A stretch of DNA of 64,000 nt from Pyrrhosoma nymphula (Eukaryota > Arthropoda > Insecta > Odonata > Coenagrionidae), in NCBI GenBank assembly GCA_963573305.1, contig OY754337.1:82969094-83033093 (forward strand). Reading direction: 5' to 3'. The position numbers and the translations under genes were made by a program. Positions 1 through 10,680 of this stretch are shown one piece after another; position 1 is the first letter of the stretch; each line of letters begins with the position of its first letter. Under the pieces are notes generated by a model, which did no database searches, was not told the DNA's origin, and was given only the letters and a program-made list of their open reading frames with translations.

Positions 1-149
1 ACTCACTGATTGATAAAAAATGTAAAAGACAGGCTAATCAGGAGAAAAGCACGTTGCAAAAAAAAACACTAGCCAATTGTGAAAGGAAAGAGGGTGAATG
101 GTTAGAGTCAGTTCAGCTAGAAAAAAGTAGCTGTTAATCCTCCTTTCTA

Positions 150-366
150 AAGGCCGTTTTACACGGTACATTTGTTTGTACAAACTCATCCGTGAACTCT
201 TGCATGAGGCAAAATGTATCGTGCAAAGCGGCAAATTGTATGAACGCTTGTGCGAATGTCTCAATGCCTGCACGGGAAATAGAACCTGTTCTAATTTCGT
301 TGAGACAAACGTACAATCTCACGTACATTCGTTTGTACAAAATCTTTCATTGTGTAAAACGGCCTT
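150..366. mobile_element. Small TIR element (MITE) with terminal GGCCGTTTTACAC
   Basis: The ends carry AGGCCGTTTTACAC at 151-164 and its inverted copy at 352-365, giving a 0.2-kb element. Inside, shorter words such as GTTTGTACAAA occur on both sides, so it would fold into a hairpin. Related right ends occur at about 40603-40615 and 41722-41737. No coding capacity. The superfamily is not certain; the three-base flanking TAA/TTA is too short to use. Confidence 0.6.
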
Positions 367-3004
367 AAATGAAAATGATAATCCTAGAGCAAGAACATAT
401 CTCATGATGTGCTTTGAATAATGTGAAAGTTTCACCAACTACATCTCACCTTCCAGGAGAGCAAATATATGGTAGCCCGCTATGATAAAAGGTCTGGGAA
501 GAAGGTAGCTTGAAAATAATGAGTTTATCTCACATTTATCAAGCAGAGGAATTAAGAACTTCGGAAGAATTATCAGACCCAAATGGATTCAATCTTCAGC
601 TCGGATGGCAACCACCTTGAAGACATTAAATCCTCCACGAATTATTAGCATTTTTTATTTCAACAGTCAATAATTTGTACACATGAACAATTATTGCAAC
701 CATAATAAACCATTGAAATCACTCTCTTGCCTTCCATGAAAATATAAAACTTCAATGGATTATCAGAATGGCAACCTTCCTCTTCATAGGTTCATAGTTC
801 TCAATGACTGTAATAATTACCCACCTACAGGAACATCAAAAGAGTTTCTGATAGAATCCTGCACTTCCACGGCATCTAAAAGGCATTCCTTACTCAAAAT
901 CCTTGAGTAACAATGATAAAAGAATACAATCTAAAAAAGTAGTATCTTGGATTTCTTTATGAAAAGAATGAGACACGCCAGACCAAAAAAACTATTCTAT
1001 CGAAGGCAATAATACTAATTCCACCCACTGTTCCCAAGCCATAAAAGTAAAGCCTACTGATGATTCAGAAACACGGAGACAGGTGTAATCATCCATTGCA
1101 GAATGCCAAAACACACAACAATGCTGCCACTAAAATGTCCAACACATAATGCCAGGTAAAGAAATAGCAATTCAAGACATCAAAAATATTACCACTTGAA
1201 AAAAAAACAAACATGTAAGATACAAAAGAATGCCCCACGTATTTTAGCTGCAACATGAGAGTACTTGAGCTAATTTAAAAGTCACACAGGTTACTTCACA
1301 TCTCGGAGAACCAAAGAAATAACATAGGTACACATCATCCACAACTATGAGCAATGGAAAATAATATTTATAGATAAACATATAAAAGGCATAACTTCTA
1401 GCCAAATCAAAATGCCCAACACAGCTGTAAAGCTATATTTTTTCACGTCGATTGGGAAGAATTTTGATGACTCACAGTCAGAAGCAGAACTCAACCACTC
1501 CCTTATGTTTTACACCCCCAGCATCAAGGGCACACAAATTTAAACCGCTTGTACTATCAGGCACATAGAACACATTTTGCACAGATTACAACTTTTTCAC
1601 GAAGGCATGATTAATTGAAGTTAAGGAGAGGGTTAAGGGCACTGAAATGGTAAGGTATTGCAGGAAATTTGGATTGAGAGACCATTATGCATCAAGATGG
1701 ATATAGAAATACTGTATAAGTCCGAATATAAACTCACCATATTTGGTCAAATATATCGACTGTAAAAAATTGTAGGCTATTTTCAAGAAAGAATACCACT
1801 CAGATATTTCGAGATTAATGACACAATATATCAGAGAAAATGGATAACAATGTGCTAGTATGACTCATATCAGCAAATTAAGTTTTCTCCCTTAAGAGAT
1901 TGAGACATTTTTATTCCCAAATTAATTTTTCTTCCGGACTGTCTTAACAGACCTGTAAACCACATATAATATGAACTGCTGATGACATTTTGGTTTGAAC
2001 ATTAAGTGCTAGAGAATTCATGTTTTCAATAAGTAACATGAAGTGATTTGCATGAAAAGGATAGCTTATGATGGAAATTAAGTTTTTCCGTACAGGGAGA
2101 TGGACAGTTTAGAAGAGCCCGACAATTGCAGGGGGGCTATATTCAGGCAAATACAGTACATGGAGATAATAATGGCAGTGCTGGGAGAGAAATTACATTT
2201 TGGCGGTGAGCAACATTTATTTCTACTTTCACAAGCTTCGTCAAGATGATTGATAAGTAGCAATCAGGTGCTACAATTATTCAAGGCCCAAGGTAGCCAT
2301 ATTGCTAAGTATCATGGTCTCCTTAAGACTGAGAAGAACTGTTTGCTGCACTAAGTAATCAGACCTATGAAAGCATGGAACTCCATTTTATTACAAAAAA
2401 TTATGAGTTGCAACAACCTAATTTCATTATTACTTCCAGATATTACAGTCAAATGATTTAATCTAACCCATAACTGAGCTCTCATGAATTCCAGTAAAGC
2501 AATATTAATTAATAACAGACTACTTTGAGCACTGAACACATTGTACGGTGGGGCATTACAGCTACAGGACTGTTAAAGTCCTGACGATCAGAAGACACAC
2601 TGCAATGCACCAATGACTAGCATTAAGCTTCTGAGATGATAATCGGATAATGCCACAGACTTGGTGAGTTTGACAGAAAACAAGGATCAAAAGTCTGGAG
2701 GGCTTACTTAGAGGGAAGCCAGTCAAGTTTTTTCACGTACTATATACAATTTGTACAACAATTCATACTTTATACAATCATACAAGATATACATTATTTC
2801 TTTTTTCCAGGAGTGGAAACACATTCCAGCCCATCCAAATTCATAAGAGATTTGAGGTTACCTTGGTAACATTCTCCTCAAATCATACCGAGATAGCACA
2901 GCAATTGGACCACTCCATGAGATGGGTATTTACGCAGTGCACCATTCGGCACAAGAGGCATTCTGCAGTAGATGCTTGAACAACAAAGATCCACTCAGTA
3001 ACTG
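367..3004. other. 3' flank of the gene (3' UTR and downstream), no other feature seen
   Basis: AT-rich sequence below the stop codon of the minus-strand gene. It should contain the 3' UTR, but I cannot place the polyadenylation site: a minus-strand AATAAA lies at 2387-2392 and other TTTATT words are scattered. The short open frames here look random. Confidence 0.4.
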
Positions 3005-3585
3005 TCACTGCTGCACCATCCAGAAGGGCAGCGACGAGTTGTACTGGTAGCCTGCGAATGCCATGCCCTGCTGCTGTTGCTGCTGATACGAGGGCGGTGG
3101 GGGGAGAGTCGGCTGACCCCCAGCACCAAGGGCAACCCCTTGTGGTGGGGCACCACCAAACATCTGAGGTGGCGCCTGGTGATGGGGGTGGTGGATGCCA
3201 GGTGGGGGCTGCTGGCATGCCCCCGGAGAGAGGGCTTGGAAGGCAGCAGCCGCTGCCCCGGCATTCGGAGGAGACTGCTGCTGTCCCGCCTGGGTCGACT
3301 GTCCCACTGAAGAGGTCACAGACTGAGTCGATGCCGTCGATGAAGTGGAGGATGACCCTGATGCATGGCCATACATCTGTGGTTTGGAGGAGTAGTGTGA
3401 GAAGGTCGTCTTGGGTGGAGCGTAGGATGGGGGAGGGGCACCAACGCCAGATGAGAACGGCGTCGAGCCGTTGGCTCCCCCACTGCCACCCCCTGCCTGC
3501 GACTGCTGAGACTGCTGCTGCGCGTCCTCTGCACCACCAGCTGCCCCTGCACCACCACCTTGATCCTCTTCATCCGAGCCGTATC
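3005..3585 (-). CDS. Terminal coding exon (exon 9), residues 569-760 and stop
   Basis: The last coding exon has a clear acceptor, a CT-rich stretch ending TTTGGCAG|GATACG, and contributes 192 residues plus the stop. It opens with an acidic patch YGSDEEDQ, then glycine/alanine- and Q-rich sequence, a serine/threonine run (HASGSSSTSSTASTQSVTSS), an alanine run (AGAAAAAFQAL), HHPHHQAPPQMFGG, and PPPPSYQQQQQQG. The end is MAFAGYQYNSSLPFWMVQQ. The aromatic ending is unusual for such a protein and could be a docking peptide. The reading frame extends upstream of the acceptor but that part is intron-like. Confidence 0.82.
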
Positions 3586-3762
3586 CTGCCAAAGGAGAGG
3601 AACGAAATGAAAGGGAGGGCAAGAAACAGCAGCAGCGATGAGTTATTGTGCCTGAACACAGTGAAAAAAGAAAGCTTTTAACATCTGAGGACAAAAAAAC
3701 CACCACCAGTGATCAGAGATAATTTAGTAATGTAGACCAAATTCTACTTTTCAAACATTGGT

Positions 3763-6533
3763 TTAAGGGGGGAACATCGTTTAGGGGGTCCAAAAAATCG
3801 ATTTTTTAAAATTTGCTTTAATCAATAGTAGCATTATCAGAGAATATGCTCTAAAATGTTAGTACGAAATTTGCATTAATTAACGATCTAGAAGCATTTA
3901 GAGCATCGTATGTCAAACATCCACGCTGCTGGCGAGGGTGGCAGTGTCTTCCTCTCTGGAGAGGAAATCGGGTCCGCACGTGCTCTGACTAGAAGAGCTA
4001 TATCAGCACCTTTGCATATTGTGTGCTATCATTTCGCTTATCAAGTGTTAGGGCAGCCAAGTCATCTCAAAGCTGGCACCATAATGGCAGAGTGAAGGGA
4101 CCACTTCCTTGCACTCCTAATTGTGGTAAAGATAGGGAAGATTGGGCACCCAATCCAGTCGCCCTGCTCAGCTGCATATGGCCAGTTGAGCTCAGAGTTT
4201 TTTGCCGTGAAGACGTTTGTGCACAGTGAAATGGAATCCTATCCTAAAGTGAAGCATGGAGAAACTGAGCGTGCGTCAAGACCACGAAAAAGGCATTTTC
4301 ATGGCAATAGAGTTACGAAAGCAAGTGATGAAAGATTGAGCAAAGGAGCGCACTCGAGTACCTCCATGTGAAAGCTCAGTAGTAGGATTGATGACGACAT
4401 TGTATATAGCCCATTGCATTCTTCTAGAATTGTGAAGTTTGCGAGTGTTTTTGGTGCTCTCTCTGAACTTCTTATTTGCAAAACTTGCAAGAAGGATGTA
4501 CAGTTCCAAGAAACTGGAGTTCAAGGCCTGGGTTTTAAAAATTCTTCTTGTGGTCGCAAATAAATAAACTCTGGGCCATTGGTGCATACGGGATATGAAA
4601 TAAACAGGAGGATTATATTTATGATGAGACTATTGGGTCTGGGACGAGAAGGCTTAAATATCTTCGCAGGACTTATGGACCTTGGTACGGGAATAAGCAC
4701 GAGTGCGTATGACCTTATCGTACGGCATATACACACTGCCACAAGTTCGGTGTTCAATAGTGTGTGTATGAAAGCCTTGAAAGAAGAAAAGGAAAACAGT
4801 GTACGAGATTGAAGACCTGAAACAGACTTGAAAGTATCCGGTGATGGATCTTGGAAGAAGCGTGGTTTCACATCGTTATACGGCATTACGACTCTCATTG
4901 GCTACTATATTGGAAAAGTAATCGATGCTGTTGTAAAAAGTGGATACTGCCAGGCGTGCACCTTTGGAAGAAAAAAGAAGGAACAGATGAGTACACTGAG
5001 TGGTATGAATCGCACAAAGAAGAATGTTTTGCAAATCACAAAGGTTCCACGGGGAAAATGGAGGTCGATTCTATAAAAGAAATGTTTTGCAGATCTGTGG
5101 AGAAATTTGGAGTGAAATACACTAATTACATTGGAGATGGTGATTCCAAAACATATAAGGCCATTTTTGATATGAATCCCTACGGAGGCGATTATCCAGT
5201 GCTCAAAAGCGAGTGCGTGGGACACATCGAGAAAAGAATGGGCACACGGTTACGGAATATAAAAAAAGAAAAGAAAATTGGCAGAAAAGGCAGGTTAACC
5301 GAAGTATTAATTAAAAAGTTAACCAAGTATGTATTACGGTTTGGCTATTCGAAGAAATGTAAATTCTGCAAAAGACATGAAAACAGCAATACTTGTAACC
5401 CTGGACCATTTGACATCAACAGATGAAAATCCCAAGCACCATAAGTGCCCCTCCGGAGTCGAGAGCTGGTTCAAGTGGTGCAAAGCCGAGGCGAGTGGAA
5501 AAATTGAAGAATACAAGCATCCACCTCCTTTGCATCCTGATGTCGCAAAAAATATACTCCCGATTTACATAATTTATCAAATGAGGATCTTCTCACCAGG
5601 TGTCTAGGCGGCCACATGCAAAACAATAACAAAAGTTTCAATTCTACCGTGTGGCGTTTTGCTCCGAAACACCTAAATTCAGGGTTAAAAATAATTGAAA
5701 TCGCATCTTTTATTGTTGCGTCTTCAATGAGGGATATAGCAGCATTTTGCAGATGATGAGTCATTTAAAGACACGTATTGGATTGCAAGCCCAAAATTTT
5801 GCAAACGCGTACGACGAGCAGCGATTGGCGAGACAGCATCGCCGCAGCTTAAGCAACACCAAAGAGGCTCGTAGGACAGAACAAATTGCTCAAAATGAGT
5901 TTTTTGAGGAAGCTGAAGGTCTACTGTACGGACCAGGGATTGCAGATTAGCCTTTCGTAGCAGTGTCATATATTACATTTTTTTTCTGGTCAAAACTTTA
6001 AATGCAATTTTCTCAAAACAACATTTTATAAGTTTGTGTACTTGATAGAAAGAGATCTCATCAACCGATCAAGCTGATTCTTGATTTTTTTTACAGCAAA
6101 TCAGCACCTCTTCTGGGTGAACTAAAAGAATTGTGAAATAATTGCACAAAACAATTGTGTTAAGCCACAAATGGCAAATATTTACCATGAAAATAGCAAC
6201 TTTACTTTGCAAAGTCCCATAAATTTACAATTTTTTGCTATTTTGTATTTTTATAGTTCAACTAGGAGTTTATTACTCATACACATATAAAACATGAATT
6301 TCCTAGGTTTCAGATCGATAGAAAGACTGTGATCATGATACTCCAGCCCTGAAGCACCAACGTAAACTGTTTAATTTAAAAAAATATTTTTTTGCACAAA
6401 AAAATTATGTATGCAGTTCAGAACCAACCTAAAACGATCCAAAAGTTTTTGTACTGGTAACTGTTATTTTAGCTGAGACAAAATTCTAAAATGTCGTCAA
6501 TTTTTGGGCCGCCTAAACGAGGTTACCCCTTAA
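3763..6533 (+). mobile_element. Mutator-like DNA transposon with decayed transposase
   Basis: The left end (3763-3815) and the inverted right end (about 6470-6533) align as imperfect terminal inverted repeats: TTAAGGGG, then CGTTTAGG, a GG.CCAAAAA block and an AT-rich stretch. Between them lies a broken transposase on the plus strand. Size about 2.8 kb. The element sits in the last intron of the gene. A target duplication is not clear at either flank. A small GC-capped inverted repeat (6534-6580) follows immediately. Confidence 0.75.
4230..5950 (+). pseudogene. Mutator-like transposase pseudogene
   Basis: Pieces in different frames line up with the arthropod Mutator-like transposase family. 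In order: a basic N-terminal stretch (RKRHFHGNR) near 4280; a zinc-binding-like CKTCKKDVQF piece near 4475; GLMDLGTGIS near 4670; DGSWKKRGFTSLYGITTLIG near 4840; YIGDGDSKTYKAI near 5130; ECVGHIEKRMGTRLRNIKK near 5210; and LLYGPGIAD at the end (5950). Frameshifts and stops between pieces show it is dead. Cut-and-paste transposition would be its ancestral role. Identification rests on recognised motif order, not on a database search. Confidence 0.75.
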
Positions 6534-7099
6534 CCCCTGAAGTGAGGATTTAATATTTAAGTATTAAACTCCTCAGGGGGTATTCAAATTGATGTATAAG
6601 GCAAGTGGACGTACACTGTACATCGAAACGCTGCTGGGAGAGAAAATAGGGTCTGTACATGTGTAGGTCGAAACGGCTTGGGAGGTTAATCTCTTTTATG
6701 TCGCAAAAATGTTAATAAATTAATTGCCCATTAAAAATCAATTCATTTACCTTAAAACTGATGCTTTTTGGAAAGCAATCCTGTCAACGCACTCGTAACT
6801 TAAAGTCTTAAAACATTTTAATTTTTAAATAATTTAACTTTTACAAAAACAAAAAAATTTCATTTAAAAATGAATAGTCTTAAACCAATCCCACAATTTT
6901 TTCAACAAGCCCATCACGACCAATGATAAAACTATAAACAATAAAAAAATAACCTCCCAAACACAAATTTAGTTTTCATAAAAAGTTACAATTAATATAT
7001 ACTTAAATATAAAAATAATTTTTCCATAATGGTCAAACGTTTTACCATATTGTTGAAAATGATACATGCCATGTATCATTTTTAACTTGCTAACTATAT

Positions 7100-7320
7100 T
7101 CAAGGGATCAAAAAAAAAAATTCTCTACCTCCCCCTTCCCTAACTCCCTCCCCCCTTCCAACTCTATCACTTAAACTAATTTTGTGGGTATAGAGATATA
7201 AGAGCAAACAGTGGCAGTGAGTTTCATTCCCGTGAAGAAGTGACCAGCAGTGAGTCACGAAACGTCGGGCCAAGCCGAAACAACATGTGGCATACACCCA
7301 AATTACTATTTTATTAATAC
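7100..7320 (+). repeat. Single-arm Penelope-like remnant with hammerhead-like core
   Basis: A C-rich stretch (7128-7160) is followed by GTGAAGA, a stem GTGAC...GTCAC and GAAACGTCGG at 7231-7267. This matches the arrangement in the palindromic elements elsewhere in the window, although the first core base is G rather than C. No second arm is visible. Confidence 0.4.
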
Positions 7321-7782
7321 TTATCTTGCCTCACATCTAATTATATTGTATTTAAAGTGATCATTTGGTAAAATAAATATTATTATTCATGATTACACCT
7401 TGATGAGTTGTCTGTAATTTAGGGTTCCCACTTGTCCTGTTTTTTTGATAGAATGTCCCGGTGTCCCAACTTTGTTCCAAATGTTCCGCTTTTTTTCCTT
7501 TAAAAGTATCATTCCTAAAAGCAGTGCATTAAACTTTCCATTTTTAATATGCAGCACTCCTGGAGTCGAATTCATGAAACTTTGATGAGGTATATTAAGA
7601 AGTTGGTAATTCGAATAACAATGCTCTATCTTTTCCCCATGTTTCTGTTAGCCTTGTTACATACACACGGTTCCCGTCTGTATGTAACACTGCTAGTCAG
7701 TTGGTCGGCTGATGGTCAGTTCATAGTCAAAATTGCTAGATTGTAAATTGGCTGCTACTCAGTGTTGCACATAGTTTGTATC

Positions 7783-7842
7783 ATGCCGAAACGTACGTGC
7801 TCGTTAAACGATAGTATTAGGAGAGAATTTCCCTTCATCAAA
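7783..7842 (+). pseudogene. hAT transposase N-terminal fragment
   Basis: An ATG at 7783 opens MPKRTCSLNDSIRREFPFIK before a stop. This matches the usual start of one group of hAT transposases, a basic PKR.C start with REFPFIK. Downstream, a different frame continues without stops for about 30 codons (to about 7950), possibly more transposase. The catalytic domain is missing. It lies inside the element bounded by CTGTAATT duplications. Confidence 0.6.
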
Positions 7843-7954
7843 TGAAACAGTAGAAGCTTTAATCATTGAAAAGACTTATTTTAAGGATTTGTCTTATGTT
7901 GACTTCCATGCCCAAATATCTAAGGAAAAGGAGCATATTGATCAGGTTCATAAT

Positions 7955-8214
7955 TGAGGGCCTGAGAGTCAAAGTATTACAAGTAACATAAGCATGAAAA
8001 ACGATATAAGTGCGTATGTTCTAAGTTGGTACCGTCGGGTACCCTCAGATAGCTACATAGGAAAAGTAATACAAGTGTTCAAATGTATGGTGCTGCGATC
8101 TAGCCACCGAACACTTAAGCTACTTTCTTTTTGTCATTTCTTACTGGAGTAAAGTGATACAGGTGACACTGGACGATGTTTGTCACTTGTATTACTTTCA
8201 CTCTCAGGCCCTCA
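7955..8214. repeat. Palindromic insert with TGAGGGCCTGAGAGT ends
   Basis: The ends TGAGGGCCTGAG at 7955-7966 and its inverted copy at 8203-8214 extend about 40 bp inward through a shared AAAGTAATACAAGT-like word. The internal part is unrelated on the two sides. It is probably a MITE nested in the hAT remnant. No target duplication is evident. Confidence 0.55.
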
Positions 8215-8437
8215 GTTGTGATATTATAATGTATCGTGTAAACATGAACTTAAATCAGTCATATTTTGAAATTCTATTTTTCTAATTGTTGTAAGTGTGA
8301 TTGTGATTCATTATACAGGCATGGTGAACTTATACATACAGGCACGCCTGTATAATGTCCCGTTTCTACAAAAATACATTATGGGAAGCCTACTGTAATT
8401 GGGCATGCATGGCAATCGCTGACTTTAGGACACTCAC

Positions 8438-8512
8438 CTGACACAGAACTCAAAGCTCCCTTGTGCCTCTTCACCTCAGGCTCTCCTGAGCCAGATGACG
8501 GCCTCTTTTCAC
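8438..8512 (-). CDS. Exon 8 of the visible part, 75-nt exon encoding a bipartite NLS (residues 543-568)
   Basis: This small exon has acceptor CCTTGCAG|GTGAAAAG and donor GTCAG|GTGAGT, both strong. It encodes GEKRPSSGSGEPEVKRHKG then ALSSVSG. KR at residues 545-546, a ten-residue spacer and KRHK at 557-560 match the classical bipartite nuclear localisation signal recognised by importin alpha. Entry and exit phases are both 1 and length is a multiple of three, so skipping leaves frame intact and removes the whole signal. A hAT remnant and its target duplication end 37 bp below the donor, in the intron. Confidence 0.8.
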
Positions 8513-9650
8513 CTGCAAGGTCCAGAAGAGAGTCAACACACATGCATCTCTCCCTCCACAATACCTAACCAGTGTCATGACATTGAGGTGGCTGGCAAGA
8601 ATACACCTGTGCTATCCACTGGACCCCAACTTCCCAAGCAATTTTATTTGAGATTTTCCAAGTCAATCACTTGAGAGGAAATATTTACTTGGTGAGGTAC
8701 AGAAATGTAACGGATAATTGTTCTGCAACTTGTCACAGACAGGCAAAAATCAAGAAACGTATTCACCTTCACGGCACATTCAACTGCATAAAAAACAGCC
8801 AGCAGATAACCTTTCAATACTTAACTCTTAAAACATGACACAACAGCAGCAAGGGTTTTGAAATTCTACCGCAAGTGGAGTAAACCACCAGTATCAAGAA
8901 GAATCAGGATTCAAAAAAGTTTTATAATAAAGAATAAAATGTGCACAAAGCTGACAGTTTTGAGCTAACAAAGGATCTAATACTGTCTATTATATAACCC
9001 ATGAAGAAATCAAACCACAACAACGTGGAAAGGAAGTGAGAAGACAAGAAGAATGACTGCCTCAACTGTTCTTCAACTGACTAAGTGTAACTCATGGTTG
9101 AAGAGCACACTACATAGTATAAAAAGGCCTCTCTCCTAACCGTGCACAATAAACTATACTGAGCACAAACAATATATTTTTGGACTCTGCAAAGACTGGG
9201 GCAGCAAGGGCAAAGAAAGCACCAGACCACAACTGGATGCACCTAGGGGCTACGTCAGCCAGCAATTTATGAATCTTCATCACTCACCCACACCTTTCTC
9301 CAAAGGTTCATGGTATTCGGTGTGATGTAGTGGAACAGCGTTTTCTAAAAATAAAAAATTCAGACTAAATACAGTCCACTTTATTTAATGATAACTACAC
9401 GTTTGGATGTATTACATCATAAAGAAGACACTTCCTAAATTTTCATAGGATATTTATTACACCAACCAAGGTTTCAGCTACTTGTGCAATGGGGGATTAA
9501 CATTTGAATGCTTTTTCGATATTGCTGTTGAAATCAAATTAGCAAAGGTTTTCATTTGGATTCACGGAGTTGCTTCGAAACATTAAGGCCTAATAACAAA
9601 TTAACTAATTGTAGAAAGTTGCATTTTCTTCTGTTTCCGCAAAACAACCT

Positions 9651-9848
9651 CTGACGTCATTCCATCCATCGATCAAAGGCCCGTGGTTCAATTCCTGGTG
9701 AAGACGGATATTTTTTCGAAGTATTTTCGAAATCTTTATACTGTAGTATTTCTGGCGGAAGTGGACATCTTCACAAAAGCCTTTTTAAGGTATCACTTAG
9801 AATGTATCCAGAATAAATGGGAAGAAGCGATGGATGAAATGACGTCAC
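9651..9848. repeat. Inverted repeat with TGACGTCAT..CCATCCATCG ends
   Basis: The left arm at 9651-9671 and right arm at 9828-9848 are near-perfect inverted copies containing TGACGTCA. The interior includes a tRNA-like B-box word (GGTTCAATTCCTGG) near 9690. Probably a MITE or foldback. The rest of the intron between 8513 and 10500 shows nothing else. Confidence 0.45.
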
Positions 9849-10507
9849 GACCGTTATGGGAAGGTTGCCTGTCCATTCAGCTTTATACTCCTATATCTCT
9901 GTAAATTTTTGGAATCTTTAAGAGATGATTTGCAAATGATCATTCGTCATTTTGCCCCCTCCACGATAAAGTAAAAAGCAAAAATCGTGATAAACCTCCA
10001 ATGGAGGTTGAACTCTAACTAGCACGGCATAGACCCACTTAAGGGTCAGCGCTTAAAAGCACCTTAACTCACGTAATGTGGAGTACAAATGGGGGAGGGA
10101 TAGGAGTAATGAGAATAAGAGGGGGGTGGGGAGTTGTTTGGAGGAAGGTAAATGGTGAGATGACACATGGTCACAATAACAGTTCAGGGTCAGGAAAGAA
10201 TGGGTTAGACGAGCTAGGCTTGAGGAAGGATTATCTAGTAAAATGGAAAGTTATGGGGGGGAATGAGATGGGTATACATACATAATCATTGTGCTGTGCT
10301 TGAACCTGTCTGAGCTACCTGACCCTGAATCATCGCTTGACCACCTCACCATTCACATCCCTTGCGAATGGTGAAACCTCTCTCTACATTGCCCTCTTAT
10401 TCTTGTTGTGCCATTTCCTCCTCCCCCCCTTGCCTCCCCTTTCTCTCCCCCCTCCCCCCACCTGTCCCAAAACTACATAAAACTCACAATCCTATGTTCC
10501 TTTACCT

Positions 10508-10680
10508 TCAAAAATGAAAAAGTAACTTTGTTTTCTTCCACAGATTTATTTTCTTGGTACAACACGGTGTCATCATCAGGTACCTGATGATGACACCATG
10601 TTGTACCACCGTTGTGTCGAAACGTGTTGTACCAAGAATATAAATCTGTGGAAGAAAACAAAGTTAGTTTTTCATTTGCT
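10508..10680 (+). repeat. Palindromic Penelope-like hairpin with hammerhead-like core
   Basis: The two arms meet near 10580 and share AACTTTGTTTTCTTCCACAG near their outer ends. The right arm carries CTGATGA at 10584-10590, a GACAC/GTGTC stem and GAAACG at 10619-10624. Its outer end, read as ACAAAGTT followed by TTTTTCATT, matches other hairpins in the window. A C-rich tract at 10405-10462 lies before it, as in the 47.6-kb element. Confidence 0.6.

Larger units (their letters stand above)
7420..8392 (+). mobile_element. Deleted hAT element with exact 8-bp target duplication
   Basis: The ends are TAGGGTTCCCA at 7420-7430 and its imperfect inverted copy TGGGAAGCCTA at 8382-8392. They are flanked by identical 8-bp copies of CTGTAATT at 7412-7419 and 8393-8400, the duplication length expected for hAT transposons. 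The 0.97-kb body keeps only a transposase N-terminal scrap and a nested palindrome, so it could move only with help in trans. It lies 37 bp from the splice donor of the 75-nt exon, on the intron side. Confidence 0.85.

Noticed and set aside
3058..3681. Plus-strand open frame of 207 codons
   Set aside because: It is the antisense of the terminal coding exon; repeats of CAG/CTG keep several frames open. The minus-strand frame has matching splice sites and phase.
7057..7084. Perfect hairpin AAAATGATACATG / CATGTATCATTTT
   Set aside because: Too short and AT-rich to distinguish from chance in this sequence.
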